Assembly (NCBI GenBank): GCA_014650475.1
Contig: BMVA01000001.1
Location: 1-64,000 of the forward strand
Source of the DNA: Streptomyces albogriseolus
Lineage (GTDB): Bacteria; Actinomycetota; Actinomycetes; Streptomycetales; Streptomycetaceae
Reading direction: 5' to 3'
DNA length: 64,000 nt
Within the stretch, counting starts at the first letter, position 1, and every line of letters begins with the position of its first letter. Of this stretch, positions 27,528-36,205 are shown piece after piece. The notes beneath the pieces are model-generated. The model had not been told where the DNA came from and made no database searches. It was given only the letters and a program-made list of their open reading frames with translations. Both the position numbers and the translations under genes were made by a program.

Positions 27528-27755
27528 TCAACGCGTCCTGATGTCGAACTCGCCGCTGGCCGCGCCATTCAAGATGCAGGTCCAGACGTGCTCGCTGACA
27601 TCGAAGGGAGGGCTGCTGAGGTCCTCGTTGTCACGGTGGGCGACTCGGCCGTCGGAGGTGAAGGCCACTTCGAGACATCCGCTGCTGCCGGAAGATGCTT
27701 CGGCCTTGAACCAGTCAAGGTTCTTCAGGTAGTCGAGTTCTGCGTGGTTCGTCAT
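27528..27755 (-). CDS. DUF397 domain protein
   Basis: 75 residues from the ATG at 27755, with GGAGAAGGAA upstream. It contains WFKAEASSGSSGCLEVAFTS and a DGRVAHRD segment typical of DUF397. These small actinobacterial proteins normally follow an XRE-family regulator and are thought to counteract it (BldB/WhiJ-like pairs). Here the ATG overlaps the stop of a 72-residue gene (ATGA), so the two are translationally coupled, but no XRE gene is adjacent. Confidence 0.8.
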   Translation of the reverse strand: MTNHAELDYLKNLDWFKAEASSGSSGCLEVAFTSDGRVAHRDNEDLSSPPFDVSEHVWTCILNGAASGEFDIRTR

Positions 27756-27970
27756 GGTCGTTCCTTCTCCGTAGCGAGGTGCCGGAGGAGCGCTGTTGAC
27801 GTGTCGGCTGGAACGATCACGGTCGTGGTGAAGACGGTCAACGTGACGTTCCCGTTGGAGTGCCTGGCAGGTGAGACCAGGACCACCTCCAACCAGATCG
27901 GCGTCTCCGGAGCGGAGAAGCCCACGGTGGGCGTGACCGCTCCGTCCGAGGTGCACTGGTCCATGACCAT
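27752..27970 (-). CDS. Hypothetical 72-residue protein coupled to DUF397
   Basis: From the ATG at 27970 the product contains PTVGFSAPETPIWLEVVLVS and GNVTLTVFTTTVIVPADTST, and ends HLATEKERP, its TGA overlapping the DUF397 ATG. A GGAGG lies about 12 bases before the start. No family recognised. It is beta-rich and neutral. The overlap argues that it is a real gene in the same transcript. Confidence 0.55.
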   Translation of the reverse strand: MVMDQCTSDGAVTPTVGFSAPETPIWLEVVLVSPARHSNGNVTLTVFTTTVIVPADTSTALLRHLATEKERP

Positions 27971-28181
27971 CGGCCGGGGTGAGCCTCCGGCCTAGGACCA
28001 GTAGACCGTCTATGCGTCCCCTCATGATCGAGAGTGGCACCGACCGGTCTATACGGCCGCGAGCGAGCGCATAGGGCGAACTCCCGTACAGGCCCCGCTC
28101 CCGCTCACCACCCTCGGCTGGGGTTGCACATGTCTCGTGCCGCAGGGCCGCACGGCTCGGTCCTCGGAGCAAAGACCGCCC

Positions 28182-28577
28182 GGCATCCCGCTCACGGTGG
28201 CGACCGGCGGAAACCGCAACGACGTCACCCAACTACTGCCGCTGCTGGACAAGATTCCGGCAGTGGCGGGAGTCGTGGGCAGCCCACGCAGGCGCCCCGA
28301 CGTGCTCTTCGCGGACCGCGGCTACGACCACGACAAGTACCGCCGGCTCCTGCGGCAGCGCGGCATCCGACCGGCGATCGCCGAACGAGGCCAGCCCCAC
28401 GGCACCGGCCTGGGCACCTCCCGCCGGGTCGTCAAGCGGACCATCGCTCGGCTGCACGGCTTCCGCCGCCTACGCATCCGGCGGGAACGACGCGACGACA
28501 TCCACGAGGCCTTCCTCAGCCTCGCCGTCTGTCTGATCACCCACCGCCACGTCCAGAGGCTTCGTCAGGGCCAGTGA
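28182..28577 (+). pseudogene. IS5-family transposase, C-terminal half with mutated catalytic Glu
   Basis: The fragment starts IPLTVATGGNRNDVTQLLPL and keeps DVLFADRGYDHDKYR with the second catalytic Asp. The conserved VVERTIAWLH segment reads VVKRTIARLH here: GAG has become AAG at 28434-28436, removing the third catalytic acid, and Trp is changed to Arg nearby. The N-terminal half is absent. Inactive relic. Confidence 0.85.
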
Positions 28578-28702
28578 AGCGTCCTCGGGCTGCTCCGGAC
28601 CGCCCGGTGACTGCTGAGGAGGTGGCGGTGGAGCAGTCCCCCGCTGAAGCCCATATGGCGTCGTGCCTGACGGCGAGCCGCCGACGGGCTGCGGTATGAG
28701 CG

Positions 28703-29212
28703 TCAGGCCGAGGTGACGGCGGCATGAGCGAGAGCCACCGTCTCCTGCGGCGTACCGTCGATCGGGATGGCCGAGCCCACTTCGTCGTCGCCCAGTGGTT
28801 CGAAGTCGGCGAACTGCGTACGGAGCAGCTCGGGCGGCATGAAATGGCCCTGTCGCGCGGTGATCCGTGCGGCGATCAGCTCGGGCGAGCCGTCGAGGTG
28901 GAGGAAGAAGACGCGCGGTGCGGCGGAGGCCAGCCTGGCGCGGTAGCGGCGCTTGAGCGCCGAGCATGCCACCACGCCTCCGCTGCCCGCGTGGCCGGCC
29001 AGCCATCGTGCGATCTCGTCCAGCCAGGGGCGGCGGTCCTCGTCGTCGAGGGGGTGGCCCGCCCGCATCTTCGCCACATTGGATGCGGGGTGGAAGTCGT
29101 CTCCCTCGGCGTACGGAACGCCGAGGTGCCGTGCCAGCAGTCGGCCCACCGTGGTCTTCCCCGAGCCCGAAACGCCCATGACGACGACCAGAGGAGCAAT
29201 GTGATGAGACAT
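28703..29212 (-). CDS. gntK: Gluconokinase
   Basis: A 169-residue GntK-type kinase that phosphorylates gluconate to 6-phosphogluconate. Walker A is GVSGSGKTT at residues 13-21; GDDFHPASNVAKMRAGHPLD and CSALKRRYRARL are diagnostic of the family, as is ARQGHFMPPELLRTQFADFE. It lies 27 bp downstream of a glucose/polyol dehydrogenase gene on the same strand, with GGAAGG before the ATG. The pair would oxidise sugar to gluconate and feed it into the pentose phosphate pathway. Confidence 0.95.
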   Translation of the reverse strand: MSHHIAPLVVVMGVSGSGKTTVGRLLARHLGVPYAEGDDFHPASNVAKMRAGHPLDDEDRRPWLDEIARWLAGHAGSGGVVACSALKRRYRARLASAAPRVFFLHLDGSPELIAARITARQGHFMPPELLRTQFADFEPLGDDEVGSAIPIDGTPQETVALAHAAVTSA

Positions 29213-29239
29213 CCGGAGCCTTCCTTCGTACCCTGTCGA

Positions 29240-30286
29240 CTACAGCTCGATGACCACCTTGACGTCGTCGGGTCGCGGTGCGAAGGCCTCCTTCGCGCGC
29301 TCCAGCGGCACCCGGCGGGTGATCAGGCGCTCGAGCCACGACCTGTCGGCCCGGGCCAGCGCCTCGGCTGCCTGGCGGTAGTGCCGCAGGTTGGCGTTGA
29401 CCGAGCCGACCACCGCGTCGTTCTGCAGGACGATCTCCCGGTTGAGGGCGCCGGCGTCCACGGTCATCTTGCGGCCGGCGGGTGACACACCGGTCAGGCA
29501 CACCACCCCGTAGGGTGCGGTGCCCGTCAGCGAGGCGAGGACGGGCTCGTTCGCGCCCGTGGCTTCGACGACGACATCCGGACGCACCGCGGAGACCACC
29601 CGCTCGGCGTCGTCCGCGTGGTAGACCGCGCCCAATTCCCGTGCCAGGGCAGGCTTGAGTCCTTCGGTCACCCGGTCGAGGACATGCACCTCCAGTCCGC
29701 GCTGTGTCCCCAGCAGGGCGGCGAGCAGCCCGATGGGCCCCGCTCCCGTCACCAGGGCGCGACGCGGCTCGAACCACGAACGGTCACCGACACGCTCGAC
29801 CTGCTCCCACGCCTTCGCCACCACGGTGGCCGGTTCCATGAGCACGCCGACGCGTTCCAGGCGCGGGTCAAGCTTCACCGCGTAGTCTGCTTCCACGCAC
29901 CACGCCTGTGCGCCGTAACCGTCGATCTCCTTGATGCCGCGTTCGGTGTAGCGGCCGTTCCGGCACATGTCGAACTCCCCACGGGCGCAGGCCCCGCACG
30001 GTTCGGGGTCCGGCCGGCGCACCACCCCGGCGACGAGGTCACCGGCCGAGAAGCCGCTGCCGGGCGGCGCCTGCCGCACCCGCCCGAGGGACTCGTGCCC
30101 CAGCACGAGCCGTTCACGGTCCGGCGGGGCCCAGCCGTACTCGCCCCGGACGATCTCCCTGTCCGTTCCGCACACCCCCACCGCCAGACCCCGCACCAGC
30201 AGCTCGCCGTCGGCGGGGACGGGGTCGGACACCTCCCGCACCTCCAGGGAATTCTTCTCGCCGGGCCGCACGGTCAGTGCACGCAT
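29240..30286 (-). CDS. Zinc-type glucose 1-dehydrogenase-like enzyme
   Basis: A 348-residue MDR-family NAD(P) dehydrogenase. The N-terminal catalytic part has CGTDREIVRGEYG and GHESLGRV (zinc ligands), then a structural Cys cluster CGACARGEFDMC. The Rossmann motif is GAGPIGLLAALLG. The layout, with an RRVPLERAKEAFA-type tail, matches the archaeal/actinobacterial glucose dehydrogenase group rather than alcohol dehydrogenases. ATG 30286 is chosen (MRALTVRPG, with a GAGGCGAG site); an upstream in-frame extension lacks homology. It is coupled with gluconokinase downstream, supporting a glucose-to-gluconate role. Confidence 0.88.
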   Translation of the reverse strand: MRALTVRPGEKNSLEVREVSDPVPADGELLVRGLAVGVCGTDREIVRGEYGWAPPDRERLVLGHESLGRVRQAPPGSGFSAGDLVAGVVRRPDPEPCGACARGEFDMCRNGRYTERGIKEIDGYGAQAWCVEADYAVKLDPRLERVGVLMEPATVVAKAWEQVERVGDRSWFEPRRALVTGAGPIGLLAALLGTQRGLEVHVLDRVTEGLKPALARELGAVYHADDAERVVSAVRPDVVVEATGANEPVLASLTGTAPYGVVCLTGVSPAGRKMTVDAGALNREIVLQNDAVVGSVNANLRHYRQAAEALARADRSWLERLITRRVPLERAKEAFAPRPDDVKVVIEL

Positions 30287-30520
30287 CGCTCGCCTCGCCC
30301 CTCTCATCACGCGGCGCCTCATGCCGTGCGCGCCGCTGTCTGCCCTCCGCCTCGGCTCCACGGGTGTCCCGCTCGGGCCTTTTCAGCACCAGCCAGGCAG
30401 GCCGGGCTGCAGAGCGCAGGCCGCGTCCTCCCTGAACTCCGCCGGACACGGAGACTCGCCTTCTTCCCGGGCACCCTGCCCACTACCGAGGTCCATGTCA
30501 GGTTGCCCGCTCCGAGCGCA

Positions 30521-31495
30521 TCATGCTCGACGGTCCACCCGTCGCCGTGGATTCGGCCGACGCGGAGCTGCCCCTGGAGCCGCAGGCCAAGAGCGTCCCA
30601 CCTGTGCAGCCGATGCGCAGGCATCCTGTGCGCTGCTCCGGCCAGGAGCTGAGCGCGTTCCCGGCATACCGCATTCCCCTCGTGCGGCAGGCACGGCGGA
30701 GGAAATGCCGACCGCCTGCTTCGCTCCGCTGCCGAGGTTCGTCTTCGGGGCCTCGCACCCTTCCACCGCACGACTTGGTCCGGCGTCGCGTCCGACGGGG
30801 CCGTCGCTCGGGCTGATCCAGGTCAGGGATGCGAACCGGGGCGGACCGCAGACACCCTCGAAGGTCCCACCACACACCTGGAAGGCGCGAGCCTGCGTGC
30901 GCAGCGCCCAGGTGGACCCAGGCGGGTACGCCTGCACCGACGTGGCGGGCTGTCGGCAGGGTTCGTCCGCGATCCCCTTGTTCAGGGTGTGCAGGGCGGC
31001 GTACGCGCTCTCACCCGGTGCCAGGACGATCGCGGGCCGCATGTCCCCCGAGCGCTGTGCCGGAGCACCGATCCGCTCGCCCGAGGCGTCGAGCAGCGTG
31101 ACGCCGGGGAATCCTTTGAGGTGGCAGGCCGCTGTGCCCTTGTTGGTGAAGACCAGGGGGACATAAAGATTGCCCGCGCCCGGCGAGATCCGGCCGAGGG
31201 AAAGGATGAGGCGATCATGGGTGCAGCGGGGAGAGGCGTCATCGGGCGGGTCCGGTGGCACCGGCGGTGTGCTGCGAGTGGAGGAGGGTGCGGCCGGACC
31301 CGGGGTGGCGTCGACGGAGGCGGAGCGAGTCACCGTGGACGCCGTGTCGGTTGATGTGCCCGGTGGGGAGGACGCCGAGGTGGTGACGCCGTCGCCGCCG
31401 CAGGCCGTCAGGGCGGCGAGCGCGGTCAGGGCGACGGCGCCGAGCGGACCTCGGCGTAACCGGGGGACGCGGCGGAGTGAACCGGACCGCTGCAT
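30521..31495 (-). CDS. DUF4232 lipoprotein with extended tail
   Basis: The ATG at 31495 follows GAGGAAGGG. Residues 1-32 form a lipoprotein signal (VALTALAALTAC, lipobox Cys), then a Thr/Ser/Pro linker and a DUF4232 beta domain: CTHDRLILSLGRISPGAGNL, VFTNKGTAACHLKGFPGVTL, LAPGESAYAALHTL. The family normally stops soon after the last Cys strands (here around TFEGVCGPPRF). The remaining 95 or so residues are Arg/Pro/Ala-rich and unlike the family, so the natural stop has probably been lost by an indel or fusion near 30810. Extracytoplasmic, function unknown. Confidence 0.72.
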   Translation of the reverse strand: MQRSGSLRRVPRLRRGPLGAVALTALAALTACGGDGVTTSASSPPGTSTDTASTVTRSASVDATPGPAAPSSTRSTPPVPPDPPDDASPRCTHDRLILSLGRISPGAGNLYVPLVFTNKGTAACHLKGFPGVTLLDASGERIGAPAQRSGDMRPAIVLAPGESAYAALHTLNKGIADEPCRQPATSVQAYPPGSTWALRTQARAFQVCGGTFEGVCGPPRFASLTWISPSDGPVGRDAGPSRAVEGCEAPKTNLGSGAKQAVGISSAVPAARGECGMPGTRSAPGRSSAQDACASAAQVGRSWPAAPGAAPRRPNPRRRVDRRA

Positions 31496-31546
31496 GGAGC
31501 CCTTCCTCAAGGCCGTGGCGGACGCAGGGACGGACGGCCTGGAGTA

Positions 31547-32060
31547 TCAGCAGTCCGTCAGCCGACGGGGACGTTCTCGATGTCCACGCGGACAGGCAGG
31601 TCGGCGGAAGGCGTCCATCGACTCCTCGAACGCCTTCATGCCGTCGAACGACGCCAGTTCGGCGCCAGTCTGTTTCGAGACGACGCTGCCGGTGGGGATG
31701 CCGCCGGTCACCGTCATCTCCACCACGAGCGGCTCGTCGTCGAGAACGAATTCAGTGCGGACGCGGCGCATCCGGCTGCGCACGTCTCGCTGCAGGCCCG
31801 CCCGGCCGCGTAGGCACCACAGGACGATCTCGAGGACGCTGGACTTGCCGGCCTCGTTCTTTCCAGTGGAGGCCAAGCACCACACCCTGGGTCCGAGCTC
31901 CCAGTGGAGCGGAAGGGGATGTCGGCCGCATCGTGCTGCCGGCCGTCGGGAGCCGGGCGCCTTCGAAATCCACCGAGGTCACCAGGATCCGGTGGAGGCG
32001 CGGGTGGGCGGTGTGCGCCCGTACCCCGTGCTCAGCAAGGACCTCGCGTACCACGTCGAC
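31547..32060 (-). pseudogene. SMC/RecN-like ABC ATPase, N-terminal fragment
   Basis: Three frames together read ILVTSVDFEGARLP, then DGRQHDAADIPFRST, then WELGPRVWCLASTGKNEAGK with SSVLEIVLWCLRG. This is the N-terminal strand pair and Walker A (GKNEAGKSS) of a DNA-repair/SMC-type ATPase. It ends after KAFEESMDAF at 31547 with coiled coil and Walker B missing. At least two indels plus truncation. With the gene just upstream it resembles the ATPase of ABC-three-component defence systems; that assignment is tentative. Confidence 0.5.
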
Positions 32061-32658
32061 CGGCTGCTGGGACGCCCCCGCAACCTCCTCCAGCCATGCT
32101 TCGACCGGTCCTGTGACGTCGTCCCCCGGACATGCCTTCTGCCGCCATCGCCACATACGCGGCCTGCTGGTCGTACCAGGCCAAATGCGGTTCCGTGGTG
32201 CGCAGTTCCTGCGCCCGTGCTGCCCCGGCTACCAGCAGGTAATAGTCGCGGCGCCGTACTTTGGCGTCGGTCACCCGGCCCGCCCGCCGGATAGCGATCA
32301 GCTCCAGATGCCACAGGTCGCTCAGTCCGTTGTTCAACTGCTCGAACGCCCCGTGCCGGCCCCGCAGCATCCGGTACGCGTGCAGCTCCGGCTCCCGCTC
32401 TTCCAGCACCGCTCCCGGCAGGGCACTCTGCTCAGCGACACGTTCCCTGAGGTGCACGCGGACGCCCCGCAGCTCCCCGACCGTACGGCCTCCGATGGGG
32501 AGCTCATCGTCTGGGAAAACGGTCGGCTGGCATTCGAGCAGCTCCAGGTGTGTCACCAGCGGCGCGGGCCCGCGGCCGCACCGCTCGCCCAGCAGTGGCC
32601 CGCCCACTTCGTCTTCAAACTCGGCCCGCCTGGTGATCAACCAGCAGACCTCAGCCAT
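32032..32658 (-). pseudogene. Partner protein of the ABC ATPase, 3' end frameshifted
   Basis: From the ATG at 32658 the protein reads AEVCWLITRRAEFEDEVGGP, VHLRERVAEQSALPGAVLEE and HGAFEQLNNGLSDLWHLELI. After EGMSG the frame is lost; removing one G from a GGGG run near 32128 gives DDVTGPVEAWLEEVAGASQQ and leads into the ATPase sequence. It may be the middle component of a three-gene ABC system. The start lies 4 bp after the stop of the upstream membrane-protein gene, suggesting one transcript. Confidence 0.45.
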
Positions 32659-32662
32659 CGCT

Positions 32663-32938
32663 TCACAGCTCAGTGGAGGACAGGTCTTCACCCGGCCGCC
32701 GTGGGACCACGGCAATCCCGAGCGCGGCGACCTTGCGGACGGCGATTACCGCCGCGGCTACCAGGATGCTGCCCCAGGAGACATCCGCGGCTAGGCGCAG
32801 TAGCCCTGCTGCGGTGAGGAAGTCGAGAAGGACGGGCAGCGCCTGGCCGATCCACCGGGAGACCGTGTAAGCCGCGATGGCGCTGAGGACTCCAGCTGCC
32901 GTGACCAGTAGGGCTGCTGCGGTGAGGACCTGCGTCAT
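32663..32938 (-). CDS. Small membrane protein coupled to DUF1622
   Basis: 91 residues; ATG 32938 overlaps the DUF1622 stop (ATGA). Two or three membrane spans: LTAAALLVTAAGVLSAIAAY and a second Ala/Val/Leu segment around WGSILVAAAVIAV. Tail basic then acidic (PRRPGEDLSSTEL). No named family recognised. Coupling implies it works with DUF1622. Confidence 0.7.
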   Translation of the reverse strand: MTQVLTAAALLVTAAGVLSAIAAYTVSRWIGQALPVLLDFLTAAGLLRLAADVSWGSILVAAAVIAVRKVAALGIAVVPRRPGEDLSSTEL

Positions 32939-33354
32939 CGACTGCCTTCGACCGGGCGGGAGTCGGCCTTGCGTTGCGCTGACTGTACGGCTGCCACTTC
33001 GGCACGTTCCTTGGCGATTTCCCGCCCCAGGAAGAAGTTCAGTGCTGTGCGGATCGCGGCGATGGCCGCTAGCTGGCCGATCTCCGTGAAGCTGGGTGCG
33101 ATGGCGGTGCGCAAGACGTCGCCGGCGAGCTGGAACTCCAGTCCCAGTGCCAGGAAGCGGCCCAGGGTCAGCCGGATGCCGTTGAAACCGGTGGCCTGTC
33201 CTCGGCCGCGCACCAGCGCCGCTGCGAAGCGGGCGAAGGCCCATACGGCGCCGACGAAGATGATCAGTGCTCCGGCCGTCTCGACGACCCGAACCAGCAC
33301 GCCGATCGCCTCGCGCAGGTCAGCTTCGGGCAGCAGCTCCGCAGAAAAGGTCAT
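32935..33354 (-). CDS. DUF1622 membrane protein
   Basis: 139 residues from the ATG at 33354. Membrane spans ETAGALIIFVGAVWAFARF and GRFLALGLEFQLAGDVLRTA are followed by IGQLAAIAAIRTALNFFLGR, the DUF1622 signature, then a charged cytoplasmic tail EIAKERAEVAAVQSAQRK. Function unknown. The upstream frame extension to 33498 is non-homologous. It heads a short operon with the 91-residue membrane protein and the relic ATPase pair. Confidence 0.85.
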   Translation of the reverse strand: MTFSAELLPEADLREAIGVLVRVVETAGALIIFVGAVWAFARFAAALVRGRGQATGFNGIRLTLGRFLALGLEFQLAGDVLRTAIAPSFTEIGQLAAIAAIRTALNFFLGREIAKERAEVAAVQSAQRKADSRPVEGSR

Positions 33355-33505
33355 ACTGACGACTACCCGGGCCCCACAGGTCATCTCCCAGCTGCTGACG
33401 AACGGCCCTCCGAACAGCTCATCCGCCCCGTTTGGACCAGGCGGTTTCGCCGTTTGTCGCCGTGAAACCCGAACGTGTGGTTGACGCTGGGGCGCCAACG
33501 GACCT

Positions 33506-33688
33506 CATTGGCTGATCGCGAGGCGATGGCCAGGTGCATCCAGGAGTGCATCGCCTGCGCGCAGGCGTGTACGGCCTGCGCGGACGAGTGTGGCCAGCAC
33601 GCTGAGATGCAACCACTGCCGCATCTGCGCCGAGGCCTGCCGCGGCTGTGAGCAGGCCTGCAACGAAATCCTCATTAAGCTCGGCTGA
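33506..33688 (+). pseudogene. Csp/DUF326-type copper-storage protein, internal deletion
   Basis: MARCIQECIACAQACTACAD is the Cys-rich first helix of a four-helix-bundle copper-binding protein. The end NHCRICAEACRGCEQACNEI with LIKLG is the last helix, but in another frame. Full proteins are about 110 residues; here about 60 codons of the two middle helices are gone and the parts are out of phase. Relic of a copper-storage gene. Confidence 0.7.
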
Positions 33689-34096
33689 CCATCGCAGGTA
33701 TAGCGCTGCGGTGGGTTCCGACTGGGCTGCGCAGCGTTTGTGCCGGTCAAGCTGCTGGCAGGCCGAGGCCGGACTGGTACCTGGCTGTCAGCGCCCGCGC
33801 CGGCGGCGAGATGGGCCGGACCCTTCGTCGGTGCTGGATAGGGCATCAGCGGCCCTTGGCACTCACGGGTGATCGGCAGTAGCGGCTGTGGCTCGTGAGA
33901 GAGGTGCTACACCCATTCCCTGCCCGAAGCGCCGAGAGTGGACGCGAGTGTGTTCATGTCTTCATCAGGCAGGGGCGTACTCCTGCTGTCGCCTTGTCGA
34001 GGGCGGCTGCAGGCGACCAGGTACACCAGGGCGCCGGGGAACAGGACGCCCGGTCGCCCATCTGCCGGGGCCGACGATGCGGCGGGTCGCCGACCT
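33689..34096. other. Gap of about 400 bases, no gene seen
   Basis: Between the copper-protein relic and a small leftward frame. No family, ribosome site or strong hairpin was recognised. Confidence 0.4.
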
Positions 34097-34222
34097 CTAC
34101 CCGGGTGAGGCGTAGACGGACGCGAGCAGCTCATGGGCTCCCAGCGCGCGGCGCAGCCCCGTCTGGTCGCTGCTCACCACTGCGGTGAACCGGATGCCGT
34201 CGTCGAAGCGGAGTTCCTGCAT
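34097..34222 (-). CDS. Small hypothetical protein, 41 residues
   Basis: ATG 34222 has GGGGGAG at good spacing and opens QELRFDDGIRFTAVVSSDQT, then GLRRALGAHELLASVYASPG. The strong ribosome site and codon bias favour a real gene; no family is recognised. Its start region is divergent from the SMI1-like gene to the right. Confidence 0.45.
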   Translation of the reverse strand: MQELRFDDGIRFTAVVSSDQTGLRRALGAHELLASVYASPG

Positions 34223-34403
34223 AGCTCCCCCAAGGGCGTGTCGATCAACCGATTCTGCCGGGCGGGCCGCCGCATCACCCCCGATTTCCCCCGGCCACGG
34301 GCTCCGGCCCCGCATGCCATGATCCGGCCTCATGCGTGACCGATCGCTTTCGCCTGCCTGGCTGGCCTTGTGGACAGAGAGGGTCAGTGGGACTCTCACG
34401 ACC

Positions 34404-34961
34404 ATGACAGGCGAGTTCGAGCATCGGCACGGCTTTCCTCCTGGGATCAACCAGGTCCGCCTGGCCGACCACGAGGATCAAGCCGCGGCACGCACGCTCG
34501 CCCAAGTCACTCCTACACCAGCTGACCTGGTCACCTTCTACGAAGGCATTGGGGATGTCACCTGGGCGGACGTCGGCAACGGCTACTTCCTCGATCCGGT
34601 CGGTGACGTCCTGCTGCAGCTCCAGGAGTACGGCGTTGCCGACGTCGGCACGGACCGAAAGAGTCGTGGCCTGGTCATCGGCTCGAACGGCGGCGGCTTG
34701 ATCTATGTCGCGGGGCCTGATGGGGCGGTCTACCGGACGCGGACGCCGGCGCCGGACGAAGCGGAGCTCGACAAGGTGGCCGATGACCTACGACAGTTTC
34801 TGGAGTCGAATGCTGAGCTGACGAGTTGGAGTCAGTGTTCGCCCGGCTGGCGCGACGACGGGCAGATCTGGCAGCACGTCAACGGGGAGGACCGGTCCGG
34901 GTCGTCACCGCCGACGGCGTCACCGGCACCGAGCAGCTGCGGATTCGCTGTCGCTGCGTGA
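34404..34961 (+). CDS. SMI1/KNR4 (SUKH) family protein, altered C-terminus
   Basis: From the ATG at 34404: GEFEHRHGFPPGINQVRLAD, then TPADLVTFYEGIGDVTWADV, LVIGSNGGGLIYVAGPDGAV. The D-LxxFYxxxNGxxW-like start and the GSNGGG core are SUKH features; such proteins are often immunity factors for polymorphic toxins. After about residue 130 (DDLRQFLE) the sequence becomes Ser/Pro-rich and non-family, so the natural end is probably lost to an indel near 34800. No toxin gene is adjacent. Confidence 0.7.
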   Translation: MTGEFEHRHGFPPGINQVRLADHEDQAAARTLAQVTPTPADLVTFYEGIGDVTWADVGNGYFLDPVGDVLLQLQEYGVADVGTDRKSRGLVIGSNGGGLIYVAGPDGAVYRTRTPAPDEAELDKVADDLRQFLESNAELTSWSQCSPGWRDDGQIWQHVNGEDRSGSSPPTASPAPSSCGFAVAA

Positions 34962-35039
34962 CACCGCGAGGATCCCCAGCTGCCGTTCGCGGAACTCCTC
35001 TCAAAACCTGCGTGCTCTGTAGCCCACACTGAGTCTCCC

Positions 35040-35699
35040 TCAGGTGTGCGGGACCGCTACGGCCGTGGCGATCAGGCCGAGCTCCGTCGTCCATCGGCCT
35101 TCGAAGTGGTCGAGACGGTGGCCGCCCACTCGGGGACCGGGGACGAGGAGCGCCGCGCGAAAGCGGCCGTCCTCGGAGAGTTCGATGTCGGCCTCCGTGA
35201 AGTCGAGCCACTCTTGGGTGAGGGGGAACCACGCCTTGTAGACGGATTCCTTGGCGCTGAACAGCAGCCGGTCCCAGTGCACGTCAGGGCGCCGGTCGGA
35301 GAGCCGCCGCAGCCGGTCCACCTCGGCCGGTAGGGACACCGTCGCCAGTACCTCGTCGGGCAACGGCCGGTGCACCTCGACGTCTATGCCGAGCGAGACC
35401 AGATCCGCTGCGCGGACAAGCGCGGCGGCGCAGTAGTCGTCGCAGTGGGTCATGCTGCCGACCAGTCCGGCCGGCCAACATGGGGCGCCACGCTCCCCCG
35501 ACAGGACCGGCTGCGGCGGCACACCGAGCTTCTCCATGGCGCGCCGGGCGCAGGAGCGCACGACGGCGAACTCCCGCCGTCGTTTGGCGACCGCACGCGT
35601 CATGAGCGCCGCTTCCTCGGGGAAGAGCGCAAGGTCCGCGTCGTCCTGACCGTAGGCCTCCACCGTTACGACGGCCGGAGGCAGCAGTTGCTCGATCAC
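35040..35699 (-). CDS. 4'-phosphopantetheinyl transferase (Sfp/EntD type), outside the antimycin cluster
   Basis: 219 residues from GTG 35699. EntD-like marks: EEAALMTRAVAKRRREFAVV with CARRAMEKLG, GSMTHCDDYCAAAL, SLGIDVEVHRPLP (Mg-binding Asp-x-Glu) and LLFSAKESVYKAW. It would convert apo to holo carrier proteins of siderophore or antibiotic synthetases. Start chosen because homology begins at IEQLLPPAVV; no strong ribosome site, and the DNA immediately upstream is an ISL3 relic in the opposite orientation, so its native promoter may have been lost. Confidence 0.88.
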   Translation of the reverse strand: MIEQLLPPAVVTVEAYGQDDADLALFPEEAALMTRAVAKRRREFAVVRSCARRAMEKLGVPPQPVLSGERGAPCWPAGLVGSMTHCDDYCAAALVRAADLVSLGIDVEVHRPLPDEVLATVSLPAEVDRLRRLSDRRPDVHWDRLLFSAKESVYKAWFPLTQEWLDFTEADIELSEDGRFRAALLVPGPRVGGHRLDHFEGRWTTELGLIATAVAVPHT

Positions 35700-35759
35700 T
35701 CGGGGCAGGATACGCCGCAGGCTCAGTGGCGGATGTGACCGCCGACGCCACTCGCGTGG

Positions 35760-36010
35760 GTAACCCACCGAAACCACCCGACCCGATCGTTTCAAGGACC
35801 ATCGGCGGGAACGCATCGAGGCCACCCGCACCTCCTGCCACGAGATGACCGCTCTGGCCGACCTCGTCCACCGCTTCGCCGTGCTGCTGGATCCCGCCGA
35901 CGGCAGTGCCACCCTGCTGAGCACCTGGATCACCTCGGTCCAGGCCGAGGACCTGCCCCACCTGCATGCCTTCACCCGGGGCCTCGAGAAGCGAAAGCGC
36001 CGTGCACTTG
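35760..36010 (+). pseudogene. ISL3-family transposase fragment
   Basis: TSCHEMTALADLVHRFAVLL, DPADGSATLLSTWITSVQAE and DLPHLHAFTRGLEKRKRRAL match the region before the last catalytic part of ISL3 transposases. Both ends are missing. It sits directly upstream of the phosphopantetheinyl transferase start, facing the other way. Confidence 0.7.
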
Positions 36011-36205
36011 CGCCGGCCGGTGACACGACCGGCTGGTGTTCGGCCGGCGATATCTGTGGGGAGCTGTTCGTCCCATTCGTGCCCCGGTCGCGAACGCCCG
36101 GAAATCACGACGGAGGATGTCGGGTTAAGACGTGATCATGGAGTGGAAGAGCCCGAGCCGAGGACGGACGCGGGTCAGGAACGCACGAACAGATGAGGGA
36201 CCTTC

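Noticed and set aside
30287-30520. Open frames between glucose dehydrogenase and the DUF4232 gene
   Set aside because: Arg/Pro-rich with no ribosome site; more likely promoter and relic DNA.
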